A stretch of 64,000 bases of DNA from Seiridium cupressi (taxonomy: Eukaryota; Ascomycota; Sordariomycetes; Amphisphaeriales; Sporocadaceae). Below, in pieces: positions 11,889-23,093 of this stretch; position 1 is the stretch's first letter; every line of letters starts with the position of its first letter. The stretch covers positions 186,001 through 250,000 of the forward strand of contig JARVKI010000067.1 of assembly GCA_036674765.1 (NCBI GenBank), given 5' to 3'. The position numbers and the translations under genes are program-made. Under the pieces are notes generated by a model. The model had not been told where the DNA came from, did not search any database, and worked only from the letters and a program-made list of their open reading frames with translations.

Positions 11889-12628
11889 ACGGGTCCTTGG
11901 AAAGACGGTGGATGCTAGGACGTACCTAGCCGCCCGAGTTGGTGGGGAAAATGGTAAAGCAACACGATGCAGCTTTATTACCCTACGAATAGCTATGCAA
12001 ATGTTCCAAATTCGCATGGCATTGTCTAGCTGTTCTTGCAGATTCGAATCTCATCCTTGAAAAGAACTATCGAGTCTTGATCTCTATCTTTTTGCCTCCA
12101 TGATAAGCTTGTGTGATGTGACTTGTTATCTAAAACTTCAATCCTTTTTATAGATAATGTTAGAGTTGAAGCATGTTTCGAAACGACGTTGATAATATGT
12201 GGAATATATACTGTGCTACTGGTCTACAATTAATTTTTTAGGGAACACAGTCATGATTGTGATAATGAAGTTCAAGTCATTTAAGCACTGACTAGAATTA
12301 ATCGCACCATATCCCATTCCATTGTCAATTCATTACTTTTCAATTTCCTTTTTACATGTTTTTATTACCATCACACCGTTACAGTCTAACACCCTATTAT
12401 CAAATTCTATCTGGAACACTGAGCTCGGTGTAGGCAAACAAACTGTCAGGACTTCACACAGGCCAGGAGCTATTGTGTAAGATTAATTCCGCCGCTTCAG
12501 CTGTCCATCTTCATTTTCGTTGACACATTCTTGGCCGCTGTCAGAGATGCTAAAGTTTAGTTGTTTCATGTACCGGGCCTATATCCGGTTAACTGCTCCC
12601 AGCTTTTTCCAACCATGCTCAGCCAAGA
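11889..12628. other. Intergenic region, transporter 3' side
   Basis: Moderately AT-rich with no recognisable gene. It should hold the 3' UTR of the transporter ending at 11888. Confidence 0.4.
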
Positions 12629-13622
12629 TGACCTGGTCTACTGTGATCGTCGGCTTGACTGCCGCCGTGGCATCCATAGCGGCCAGAACAGGCTACGAGC
12701 TCGGTAGCCCCAACAATATCATGTAGCTGTACACTGAAAAGATACCCCAGCGGGCCGAAGGTCGTGCATCTGGGAGCGAAACATTTGATCCTCTCATGGA
12801 GCGACAGACAGGAAACACGTTTTTGATAAAGAAGACTCAACGTGGGTAGTATGCGCACTAGCTAACCCCTCTGAGATCTGAGCACTGATCACTTTGCAGA
12901 GTTTGTCGTGAACTCAAGTCTACTTCCGGGTGTGGATTTCGATGTTGGAGAATCTTATGCCGGTCTCTTGCCGATTGGCAGCTCCAACGGCTCGGGGTTG
13001 TTTTTCTGGTTCTTCCCGTCAACCAACGAAGCAGCAAAGGAGGAGATTATCATTTGGTTTACTGGTGGTCCTGGTTGCTCATCGATGACGGTCTGACATA
13101 ACCTCAGCAATGTGATTTGGGTCGACCAGCATGTTAGCACTGGATATACTCAGGTAAGTAGATATTCATAGGTCCGAGGGTCTGGAGAACCTCTAATATA
13201 GCGATCTGAATACTTAGGTGAACCGACCTACCATAACGAATTCGAGGGCGCCCATCAGTTTAGAGGCTTTTAGGAAAACTGCGTTAACATAATCGACATG
13301 ACCAATTTCAATGTCTATGTTACTAGTGAAAGTTATGGTGGATTTAACGGTATAATTGTGGCCTGTGGAATGATTGATCAAAACGGCACCGAATACTTCG
13401 ATCGGGGCCCCTACGGTCTGTTTCAATCGGACGGAGGTCAAAGACGCTCTCAACGTTTCTCTTGATACGGATTGGGAGGTTTGTAAAACTGGCGTCTTCC
13501 CTTATGGCGACCTGTGGACGACGTCGAATATAGTACAAATTCCAAAAGTTATTGATAAAACACAAATTTTACAATTAGTGCATGTCTATTCAGCTCGTAC
13601 CAGTCAAGACAAATTTTGCTGA
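12629..13622 (+). pseudogene. Decayed serine carboxypeptidase (peptidase S10)
   Basis: The plus strand keeps an ordered series of S10 carboxypeptidase motifs. A signal-like N-terminus at 12629 is followed by an in-frame TAG near 12724. Then come a propeptide-like stretch, an intron (about 12842-12899) and [20 protein letters not shown] followed by GLLPI. Next are FFWFFPSTN, the oxyanion-hole motif [17 protein letters not shown] with GYTQ, and the nucleophile region ESYGG. Between GGPGCSS and NVIWVDQ roughly 50 family-typical residues are absent, and several frame changes and stops follow. The C-terminal Asp and His regions were not identified. This is a non-functional relic. Confidence 0.75.
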
Positions 13623-15816
13623 GTTGAAGTTCATCATCGCCTTTCTCCCTCACGTGTGAATCCTACTGAGTGATGACATTTCCAATGAATTGGGTGACAA
13701 TCAGAAATTGCCGTAGAATAGTTATACAAACTCCAGAGGAAATAGACACCTACCGCTCATTGGCTTGGGCTACGATTGTCGTTAGCTCGCTTAGGTGTTT
13801 GCCGGTATTTTGTTTTATATGCTTTTACTTCTACACCTCCACAATATGTGTAGGATTGTCTACATGATGAGTAGTAACATAACATTATCTGACTTCCGCC
13901 ATACATGCTTGCTGTAGCTTACTCAACCAATGACAAACCGAGGGTTAATCATTTCTCTCTAGACACAGAGACATGCCATTAAGCCTTGAGCCTCTGATAC
14001 GACAGACACTCATGAGAGAGTCAGGGAGACTTGTGAAATGGAGATTCAGGTTCCGGTTTTGGCAAACGGGATCAGATTCAAGTAGCACAGATTTCAAGTA
14101 ATTTGCAGTGTCCTCGATCGATCGTGCTAAGACATCCTAAATGCTGAACTGCGGCTGGGTACGTCCTGTTTTGCTTCATCTTTCTAGGGTTTCCTGGGTA
14201 ACGAAGTTGAGGAGTATTGCCAGACTAGAACCTAGATGTTTGTTGGTAATGTGCACGAGGCTCGTAGCGCTGAATCAGCAACCTCAAAGCATCCGAATTT
14301 CAATTAGAACCGGGCCGCCTCAGTCGGCTAGCTGACGCATGGTCTTCACAGATGTCATGTAATGCTGGCAGGGCTGCATTAGAGAGGCTGAATAGATGGT
14401 CCCATTTTATACTTTATCTCTACGTTAGACCGTTAAATCCCACTTCATGTATGGACGCCACAGTGCGGGCACCACAATCGATCCTATGGAATTGATGTCT
14501 TTGTTTCAAGAGAATCTAAGTTATTAACCCGGCGCTAGTTGCTGGCAGGTTTCCTCATCTAATAGAAGCATGTTCATTCATTTTAATAGTCCCCGAATGG
14601 CATTTCATCAAAATCACGAAGAGGGGCAAGAATCTAGCTATTCCAGCCCTTAAATCAACGATTAGGTTTAGTAAAGCTGTGGAGATGAACTAGAGTTCTA
14701 TGCTCAATCCAGCTGACGACTCCGCCCCGTCAGCAATAGGTATATGTGAGCTGGAATCTGGTGACCGTGCAAGAAAACATAAGCGGCGATGCTTCTGTCG
14801 TGACAATATTCTCGACTACCTACTATCTTCGTCGGGGTGGCCATTCAAGATAAGACGATTGTTAACGAAGCCTGATGGACGGCAATATGGGGAGAAATCC
14901 GTATATTGAGGTCCTCCGTGAGGATGATGATGAAGGGAGAAGGAAGCTCCCCTCTGCTGCCGTGAAGGCCTAAGACTAAGAACCCCACTGATCCACCCCA
15001 CGTGGTCTGTGCGTTCATCAAAGCCCAAGGTAGAACCACCAAGCACTGACCATCGAATGACATACCTCCATTTTGAGCAGTATGATCACTATTCAAGTCT
15101 GTCTAGGTCGTCTGGTATCTCTGTCAAGTGGATCTGTTGACGCCTCCTGCCGTTCCATGGGTTGTTTGCAGTCCACTCGTAGCCGAGATGTAGTTCCACA
15201 CTTGGATGGGCGACTTGACTGAAAATATGACTTTATCTTCCAATTAATTGTTCTGGATCTCGCTGGAGCCATAATAAACATTAGTTTGATGTTAGCCGAG
15301 GGTTGACCCCGAAGAAACTAAAAGATCTGAGCGGATGGGCAGCCCTTCATGTGAGTACAATGATGCGGCTCTGAACTCTGTTTCGCGATATGGGCTGATC
15401 CCTAATGCCCGTCATTCGGCCTCAATTAACCTTAGACTTCAATGCATGGACGCCACAATGGGTGAGGGGAAGTTCATGGACAAGGTTTCCTCCCGCTTAA
15501 CCAGTCGTGCTGGGTTCTGCAAGGTGTCTCTGATAACAGTTGAAATGTCTGTTTTCCGAAGGTTAGCTCATCAGCTGAAATCAAACGGCCTACAGGAAGC
15601 TTTTGGGGATTTGTGGCTTCGGCGATCCGAGTATGGGGTATCTAAGCTGGGAGTTCCAATAATCTAGAAGTAAGATTGCTTCAGCGAAAGCGGCCAATAA
15701 AAGACGGACTATAAATTATGTCAAACGTGCGCGTTTCTCGAATGTTCTTTTCTTCAATTTATTATCTCTGTCAACCATTCAATAACAATGACAATATTCA
15801 CTACTATCTATCAGTA
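13623..15816. other. Long intergenic stretch, nothing supported
   Basis: About 2.2 kb without a frame I can defend. Short open frames near 14700-15100 and 15335-15667 show no motifs. The last few hundred bases must contain the promoter of the FAD-dependent oxidase. Confidence 0.35.
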
Positions 15817-18028
15817 ATGGCTTCTTACAAGATCCCGTCTGACCTTCCTGTCGATAAGCGGCTAGGCCTGATCAAGGACCAAATCAACTCAAATGACAAT
15901 ATTGACAAATCTGAGCCAGGCCACAGCGAGTTGCTGAAACTCCTGGACGGGTATTTCGGTGATAAGGTCGATCATATCGACTTCCTCCGGGGCCTACTGC
16001 GAGTCTATCGGGAATCTAAGACGGACAAGGCATATCAGTCCTTTGTCAAGGACAAGCTCACCGATGACGAGCGTGATCGTGTGGAGAGATTTGTCACCGG
16101 CGCCAAAGCGGTGGAAGCCGGCAAGGGTTTCCAGATTCCGCATAGCATTAGCAGTCGTGAGGAAGCTGCATCTCTAGACAGGGTGAGCCAAGTTGTCATC
16201 CCTGCGACCGCTCCTAGTGTGTTGTTACGCGAGTCCTCGGACGACCCATTTGCCAAAATTGATATCAGTGCTATCGCTGCTCCGCAGACGGGGATTGCAG
16301 GCTTAGCTCATAAGCTGGCCGCCTTTCTTTGGAATCATGGCCACGATGACGAAGTCAAGGTTTGGGACAGCACGGAATTTCAGAATTGGGGTAGGACAGT
16401 AGCCTTCACGCCGAAATACACCATTTGGCCCAAGACTGTCAGGGGTATCATCAATATTGTCAGGTTCGCAAAGCAAGAAGGTCTTGGTGTCCGCTGCTCA
16501 GGCTACCGGCACTCATGGTCACCAATATTCGGCCGCCAAGGGCAAATCATCTTTTCAACACTCGACCCGAGCCGAATTTCACGGCTACCTGACTTGAGCG
16601 CCTTGCCTTTGGAAGGGACCAAACCGAACGAGCTTGAAACCATAGACATTGTTGACCCTGGTGAAATGCAAGCTACACAAGGAAAGACATTGGTTCGTGT
16701 TGGCACTGCCGTTACGAACGAGAGATTGCGTCGGTGGTGCATCCGGAAGGGAAAGATCACCCTTCCTTTCAACGTCATCATGGTTGAGCTTACTCTTGGA
16801 GGCAGCAATGCACCAATCTGCCATGGGGCCGGCTTGAAGCACCAGAGCCTTAGTGATCTCGTTCGCAAGGTGGAGTATGTTGACTGTCACGGCAAATTTC
16901 AGACCGTTACGGACCTGAAGCAGCTTCGAGCTGCGAGCGGTTGTTTTGGGCTGATGGGAGTTGTCACGCATATCACTATGGAATTTGACGCCATGACCTA
17001 TGCTCAACTTGCACCACAGAAGCTAGATGCTGTGGTTGCTATTCCTCCACCCGATGGCCTGGAACAAGAAATCCCACCTGCACTTCGAAAGCATCGCACG
17101 CCGGAGCAGCGTCAGCAAGACATCGCGAACTTTGAGAAGGCCTGCGCGAACGATTACTATGCCGAATGGTTCTGGTTTCCATACTCCGATCAAGTATGGG
17201 TCAACAAGTGGAACACAACGACTGATGCGTCAGATGTGGTCGAGTACCCAAGCGATGTCGACATATTCATACAATGGGGCTGGGACCGTGCTCGGCAACA
17301 TATCACAGAACTCAGGTGTGCTTGATGCAATCGGGAATTCGACTAACTTGCCCGTGAGTACGACACTGCTCTCTCGTGCCGCAATGTGGAATCTCGGAGA
17401 GAAGAAAGAGAAAACGTACCTCACCGACGGCTTGCACTTCCAGCGCGGGATTCAAAATATCCGAGTCCGGGATCTCGAAGTCGAGATGCCCATACCAGGC
17501 AAGGGTAGTGGTCAGGGGAACTCTTCCATTGGACCGGACTGGACCTACATTCGTCGCGCGTGGTGGGATGCTATTATCATTGCTTATGAACATATTAGGG
17601 ATCAGCCGCAGCAGATGCCGCTTGAGATGCGCGTTATGGGTGACAGTAATGTCATCATGGCGCCGCAGCGCGGCAACACGTTCGGCACCTGTTCGATTGA
17701 GATCTTGACGTTGGAGGCAGAGAAAGAGAAGTGGCCAGCCTACAGCCAAAGAGTACTTGACGCATGGATGAGCTACAAGGATGAGGCAGGTCGGCCTCTC
17801 CGTACTAGGCCACACCGGGCAAAAGAGTGGCATGGTTATACTGTGCAAGGACGCAAGTGGCCAGAGAAACTGAAGGAGGACTATAAAGTTGAGATTGTTG
17901 AGTTCAAGGAGACACTGGCTATAATCGGCAAATCCCATGGGTGGACATTGGATGAGATCAAGCAAAGGTTCTCGAATGACTTTTTCGATGATTTCATTTT
18001 CGGGGAGACGAACAGTACGAGCGCCTGA
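15817..18028 (+). CDS. FAD-linked sugar-1,4-lactone oxidase-like protein, frame-broken
   Basis: The likely start is the ATG at 15817; an ATG at 15718 in the same frame would only add a low-complexity leader. After a helical N-terminal extension of about 200 residues comes an FAD-binding PCMH domain: TIWPKTVRGIINIVRFAKQ, then CSGYRHSWSPIFG (the usual flavin-loop position), and LGGSNAPICHGAGLKHQSLS. An ALO-type substrate domain follows, with WFWFPYSDQVWVNKWN. At the run of four G at 17276-17279 the frame changes. The second frame continues with family-like sequence (IGPDWTYIRRAWWDA, MGDSNVIMAPQRGNTFGTCS) to a stop at 18028. One surplus G explains the break, so this is a fresh pseudogene or a base error. 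Its position between two sugar transporters fits a role in sugar oxidation. Confidence 0.75.
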
Positions 18029-19224
18029 AATGGTCCCTCGGTTGCATTGAATATGCAGGCCACTCTAGCTGTCATGAAAGCACATCTTAAAAGTCTGATA
18101 CTCGGTATGATATTCTTACTGGCAATTATTATGTACTAGTAACTTGACCCTCCTCGCAATGAATTACGAAGTGCCATTCGCGGATAGACTTGTACGGTAG
18201 ATCTAAACATGGATGCCTCTTGAATGTATGGTGACTGGTGTATAATCGAAATTATGAGATACTGTCACGTCAAGTACAACAAAACTCTTAGTATTCTAAA
18301 ACATTGCCAGTATATGGTGACTAATTTGCCTATATCGAGCCATTCGGTCCAGTAAGCAGAGTTACAATGTGTTCACTTTTGCCCACCACCCGCGGATGTG
18401 ACGTACGTTGGCCAGGATTGCGGGTTGGGGCCACTGGCGAATGAGCAAATGCTGGTTCCTTTGGTGAGACCTATTGTGCTATCTCAGTGGTTGCGACATG
18501 TGCTCAGGCATGTCTGGTTTAGGCGGATACGGCCTACAATTCACTGGAAGAAGACAGATGATCTAAGATTTGGAAACTGGAGGTCGCGCAAGTGCAACTC
18601 AAAATCCATTGGTAAAAGCCGTCGTTCCTCCCTCCTTTCCTCGTCGAACCCCGGCGAGTCGGTTCCCCCCTCTTCGAGCCCCAACGCGTCGCCCCCCACC
18701 CCCGGGGCAAGTCAACGATCAGAATTTTCTCTTAATATACGATAGCTAGTATCAATATAATAAGCCTCTATTTCTCTATTGTTGCGGAGGGGGAGTTGCC
18801 CCACTGTAGGTAGAGAGTTTCGAGGGATAGCTTGCTAATTCGAGCACTGCGAACCACCGGGGTTGAATACCAGATTCTCGCTAGCCCTAGGTTCACCCCG
18901 GATTCCTTGACGTTACCCCGGCCGCCTCCACTTCCCTCCGAGTTTCCCCAGCTTCTGTTTGGGTGACCTAGTTGACCCCAGTGGGGGTGATCCAATTGAA
19001 ACTCTTACATCTGCTTTCTCCGGGGAGATCTTCTCAGACGATCCCAGTGGTACTGCACCACATTTCAGACCTGGGCTGGGGGGCGCTGTTTGGTCGTATC
19101 GGCCTCGGGAGCCCACAAAGGCAAATGCCCAGAGAGTGCGGAGTACATATAAAGAGACGAGAAAGCGGGGATCGCATGACACAGAAGTCTCAACTTATAC
19201 AGCAACATAAGTTTGATCACTTGA
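18029..19224. promoter_or_regulatory. Intergenic region with the promoter of the second sugar transporter
   Basis: No gene is called. The last 350 nt before 19225 contain CCCCGG/CGGGG and CCCCAG/GTGGGG hexamers (near 18897, 18917, 18945, 18975, 19020) fitting the CreA consensus, and a CATATAAA box near 19146. The resemblance to the promoter region of the first transporter suggests shared carbon-source control; this is inferred. Confidence 0.4.
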
Positions 19225-20880
19225 TTGACAATTCTTTCTGAAGCAGCGCGACCGCTTCCAGACCTCCAGATGGCGCAGGCTGAAAAGGCTGACCAGGACA
19301 TGGTCACTCTAGAGCAAAATGAAGATGCTGCGGACACCAAGGATGCCGATATGGCACGGCAGGCTGCGGATCAGGAACATGCCATGACCTTTTCCCAGGC
19401 CATTCGCAAGTATCCCAAGGCTGTGTTCTGGTCGGTTTTACTGTCCACTTCCATCATCATGGAAGGGTACGATATCGTGCTGCTGTCCTCGTTCTTTGCC
19501 CAACCAGCATTCTCGAAGCGATACGGGGACTACGACGCCGCGACCGATTCATACCAAATCTCTGCATCTTGGCAGAATGGTCTCAGCAACGCGGTCAGCA
19601 TCGGGACCATCATCGGCGCCTTTGCAAATGGCTATTTTGCACAGCGATACGGGTACCGAAAGGTCTTGCTAGGCTCCCTCGTGCTCATAGTCGCATTCAT
19701 CTTCATCCCCTTCTTTGCTCCAAGTCTCCCCGTTCTCCTCGTCGGGGAGCTTCTATGCGGTATCCCTTGGGGCGTGTTCGCAACAATGGCACCGGCATAT
19801 GCCTCAGAGGTATGCCCGATGGCACTTCGTGGCTACCTCACCGTCTATGTCAACCTGTGTTGGGCTTTCGGACAGCTCATCTCAGCCGGAGTGCAAGCAG
19901 GCTTTTCCGAGAACACCTCCGAGTGGTCGTACCGAATCCCATTCGCCATACAGTGGGCTTGGCCAATACCCTTGTTTGCTATCCTCTTCTTCGCCCCCGA
20001 GTCTCCGTGGTACTACGTTCGGGCCGAGCGGTATGCCGACGCCGAGAAGAGCACGATGCGGCTCTCGTCGATAAGCAAAGCCGAGGCAAGGAAATCGGTC
20101 GCCATGATGGTCCATACAGACGAGCTGGAGAGGTCACTGGCGCAAGGCACGTCTTACCTGGATTGTTTTCGGGGCGTGGACCTGCGCAGAACCGAGATTG
20201 TGTGCTTCGCTTTCATGGCACAGCCGTTTTGTGGATCGGCCATGGGTGGCACGCCCACGTATTTCTTTGTTCAGGCAGGGCTGCCTACCTCCATATCGTT
20301 TCAGATGTCTGTCGGCGGATTGGGCCTCGCGTCTCTCGGCACCATCATTTCATGGTGGCTCATGCATGCCGTCGGACGTCGTACACTATACCTGTGGGGC
20401 CTAGGTCTCCTGACGGTAGTTCTGATGATTGTGGGATTCATTAGCGTTGGTGCCGCAAACTCTACTGCCGGCAACTACGCGCAGGCGGCGATGATGTTGG
20501 TGTGGCTCCTTGTTTATTACCTGACCGTGGGACCGATCTGCTACGCCATCATTGGTGAAACATCATCCACTCGTCTACGGAATAAGAGTGTTTGCCTCAG
20601 CCGTATCGCATATTACATATCTCAGATCGTCTGCAACATCATCAACCCATACATGCTGAACCCTACTGCCGGCAACTGGCGAGGCAAGACTGGATTCTTC
20701 TGGAGTGGCTGTGCTGCCCTCTTCTTCGCTTGGACCTGGTTCCGCCTGCCGGAGACCAAGAACAAGACCTATGAAGAACTTGACATTCTCTTCGCACGTG
20801 GAATCAAGGCCAGTGAATTCAAAAAGTACCGGGTAGATGCATACGCGCATGGAGAAGAGGTTTTGACCAAGGACGACTAA
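19225..20880 (+). CDS. MFS sugar transporter, alpha-glucoside permease type, intronless
   Basis: A single open frame of 551 residues; an alternative start at 19270 (MAQAEKADQ) would give 536 and fits the family equally well. It has a hydrophilic N-terminus, MEGYDIVLLSSFFAQPAF in helix 1, FAQRYGYRKV in the first cytoplasmic loop, GIPWGVFATMAPAYASEVCP, FAPESPWYYVRAERY, HAVGRRTLYLWG, YAIIGETSSTRLRNKS and the C-terminal RLPETKNKTYEELDILFARG sugar-porter signature. It is a paralogue of the transporter at 10025-11888 but lacks all four of its introns. It should import a disaccharide or alpha-glucoside with protons at the plasma membrane. No damage is seen. Confidence 0.93.
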   Translation: MTILSEAARPLPDLQMAQAEKADQDMVTLEQNEDAADTKDADMARQAADQEHAMTFSQAIRKYPKAVFWSVLLSTSIIMEGYDIVLLSSFFAQPAFSKRYGDYDAATDSYQISASWQNGLSNAVSIGTIIGAFANGYFAQRYGYRKVLLGSLVLIVAFIFIPFFAPSLPVLLVGELLCGIPWGVFATMAPAYASEVCPMALRGYLTVYVNLCWAFGQLISAGVQAGFSENTSEWSYRIPFAIQWAWPIPLFAILFFAPESPWYYVRAERYADAEKSTMRLSSISKAEARKSVAMMVHTDELERSLAQGTSYLDCFRGVDLRRTEIVCFAFMAQPFCGSAMGGTPTYFFVQAGLPTSISFQMSVGGLGLASLGTIISWWLMHAVGRRTLYLWGLGLLTVVLMIVGFISVGAANSTAGNYAQAAMMLVWLLVYYLTVGPICYAIIGETSSTRLRNKSVCLSRIAYYISQIVCNIINPYMLNPTAGNWRGKTGFFWSGCAALFFAWTWFRLPETKNKTYEELDILFARGIKASEFKKYRVDAYAHGEEVLTKDD

Positions 20881-21889
20881 AGGTGCGGGTCTGGAGTAGT
20901 AGCAAGAGGAAATGTAACTTTGCGCTGGACCATGTTATAGCAGGTGTGACACGTCCGCTGGAAAACCTGAATCGAGAGACTGTACATTGTTGCTTTGTCA
21001 TATATTTAATGTGAGAACGTCCCTTTTAAAGCAAACCACGCATTCCGGGGCCATATATCGCAGGGCTGGGAGAGTACCTGTTTCTATTTACATTCAACGA
21101 CGATTATGTGTCCATCATCAATGTTGCGTTACTGGATTTCTGAATGACTTATCCCATTTGGTCTTTTAACTACCGGAACTTCGGCTCGACTTGGACTCGG
21201 CTTCATCATTCACAATCGCCTCGTCGATCGTATTGGCGAGCTCCTCCATGCTAATGACACGTCGTCGACAACCTTCGATCCTATGATGGTGCCAGACCAT
21301 GTGTCCGTCCACCCTTTGAGCGCTGATCAGGTTTCATATAGGCACTCCACTGGTCCGAATTTGCCGAAGTTGAGTAGGTGCTTCAACACAATGAGCTATC
21401 GCCAATGGTTGGTTGGTCTAGGTGTCATGCGCGGGTTGCGCCCCTATAGAGTGCCGCCGAGAAAATTAGTTTAAGGTGTCGCGCGCTCACGTGTTCTATC
21501 CCTCGATGTCGTTAATAGAGTGGCAACGCGATACACTGGTTCAATCGACCTGAATCATCCCTCTGTGTACAACAGCTACACCGATGGCTGATTGGCCTCT
21601 GTGGACCATGGACCATGATACCACATGCTCAATTCATTATTGAAAGTACGGCTCTTCTTACGGGGCAATAACATCTTGTTACAGGCCAGTGCTGCGCGAG
21701 TTTCGTCCTCTTGTTTTCCCGGGCGATACCGGGGCCCCTGGCTCTGCTGCTGAGGCCGCCTGGGTTCAGTAGCTACCAACATTCAAGTAGTAATGCACAG
21801 AACACTAACACAGAAAGTTGGATCTCGAAAAAGAAGCAGGATTCTCTCGGTAAGATAACTCCACAGGGCAGGGAACGGAGTTGTCAAAT
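20881..21889. other. Intergenic region, only weak coding traces
   Basis: It contains the 3' flank of the transporter. From 21280 to 21600 there are short readings such as QWLVGLGVMRGLRPYRVPP that faintly recall fungal recombinase-like (DUF3435) C-termini, but stops and frame changes make this too weak to call. Confidence 0.3.
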
Positions 21890-22341
21890 GTTGCCAGTGG
21901 ACCCAGAGAAGGTCAAAGTATATCTGATGGTATGGCATAATGAAGTGACAGAAAAGCCGACTTTCATGGTCCATTCCATCGTGGCCCAAAAAATGTTACT
22001 AAAACCATCACAGGAATCGGAAGTTCGGATCGTCCATAACGTTGAAGAGGTACGGTCCTGGCTGTATAAGATCCACCGAAGAGTGATAGAACCCGAGAGA
22101 ATATTACTTGCCCCTTGCGAGGAGGGTGATATCGCGGTGTGGAACAATAGGGTAAGTTTCTCGTCCCTCCCCTTTCCCTATTGGCCACTTTCTCCGATTA
22201 TCTTCTCGACGATCATGATAAGGCCCGACCTGATCGAACCAAAAGGCGATGCGAGGTACGTTTATTAAGTATCAAGACTCGCACGGCCTACGTACCATGC
22301 ATCAAGTCAACTTGCCGGGCTCCATCCCTCCAATGTAGATA
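21890..22341 (+). pseudogene. C-terminal relic of a TauD/TfdA-type 2-oxoglutarate dioxygenase
   Basis: The reading from 21890 contains the pattern of the distal half of fungal TauD/xanthine-dioxygenase-type enzymes: FMVHSIVAQKM, then VEEVRSWLYKIHRRV, then CEEGDIAVWNNR. In the family the next residues supply the second iron-binding His, but here a GTAAGT donor follows and the expected segment is not recovered. A typical family ending (RTMHQVNLPGSIPP, stop at 22341) appears in another frame. The N-terminal half with the HxD motif was not found, so the gene is a remnant. No intact function is expected. Confidence 0.5.
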
Positions 22342-23093
22342 CGTAACAGAGGAGAAGGAGTCATTAGCGTTATACAATGATTGGAAGTCTCCTGCCTGGC
22401 CCGGAAGCGTCCCTCGTAGGAAACAATTTATCAGGTGTCGATTCCGAGGCGCGGGGTTGGCCAGCCATTCCGCTTTCAACATATTAATATTATATGTCGC
22501 TCTTGCATACTTTTCTATACAAGGCTAGCTTTGGCCGCTTCCTACGCCATACTGGCTTGCCCATGGAACCATTTCTAGAAACGATACCCTTAATGTGGGG
22601 GCCTACATAGTGAGAAAGTGAGGCCTGGAGACACCGGCCATCCAGCAAGCGGTGTCAAGACCATAAACTTTCAGGATCAAGACGTGCATAGATATTTCCT
22701 AATTTCTAGACCGTTTCAACTAATCCAGTAGGTTGCATTTTCAGCTATCAAACGTTCCACATTCTAGCACCCGAGAATCAATGCGTCCGCACTTATCTGG
22801 AGCTCATCACACCCAAACGCGGCATTTGTAATCCCGTTGGTTTGATACCGGCCGACGAGGGTAACCAAAACGAGAAGCTTCTTAGCATTATTTAGCTCCA
22901 GTTTACTTCATTCGGAGAACTATTCATTTTGATCTCTGCCCTTCCATCCTCATCTTTACGATTTTAATACAGGCCATGTTCTCTTTAATAGAATATAATA
23001 GTCCAATAATCAAAACTCTAATATAGAATTACAATCATCCACAACGCCTTACGGAACCAAAACCAATAAATTTGGCGTACCGGGACTTCTAGT
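22342..23093. other. No gene recognised
   Basis: Unremarkable sequence that becomes AT-richer towards 23000. Nothing supported on either strand. Confidence 0.4.

Noticed and set aside
15718..15816. Upstream ATG as start of the FAD-dependent oxidase
   Set aside because: The extra 33 residues are low-complexity Asn/Tyr/Phe-rich sequence; the ATG at 15817 begins protein-like sequence.
18398..18745. Plus-strand frame with a Ser/Pro-rich tail
   Set aside because: Composition follows the GC-rich low-complexity DNA; no start context, homology pattern or splice structure.
21283..21600. DUF3435 (Starship captain) C-terminal remnant
   Set aside because: Only a short ambiguous resemblance (LGVMRGLRPYRVPP); catalytic Arg/Tyr positions could not be placed.
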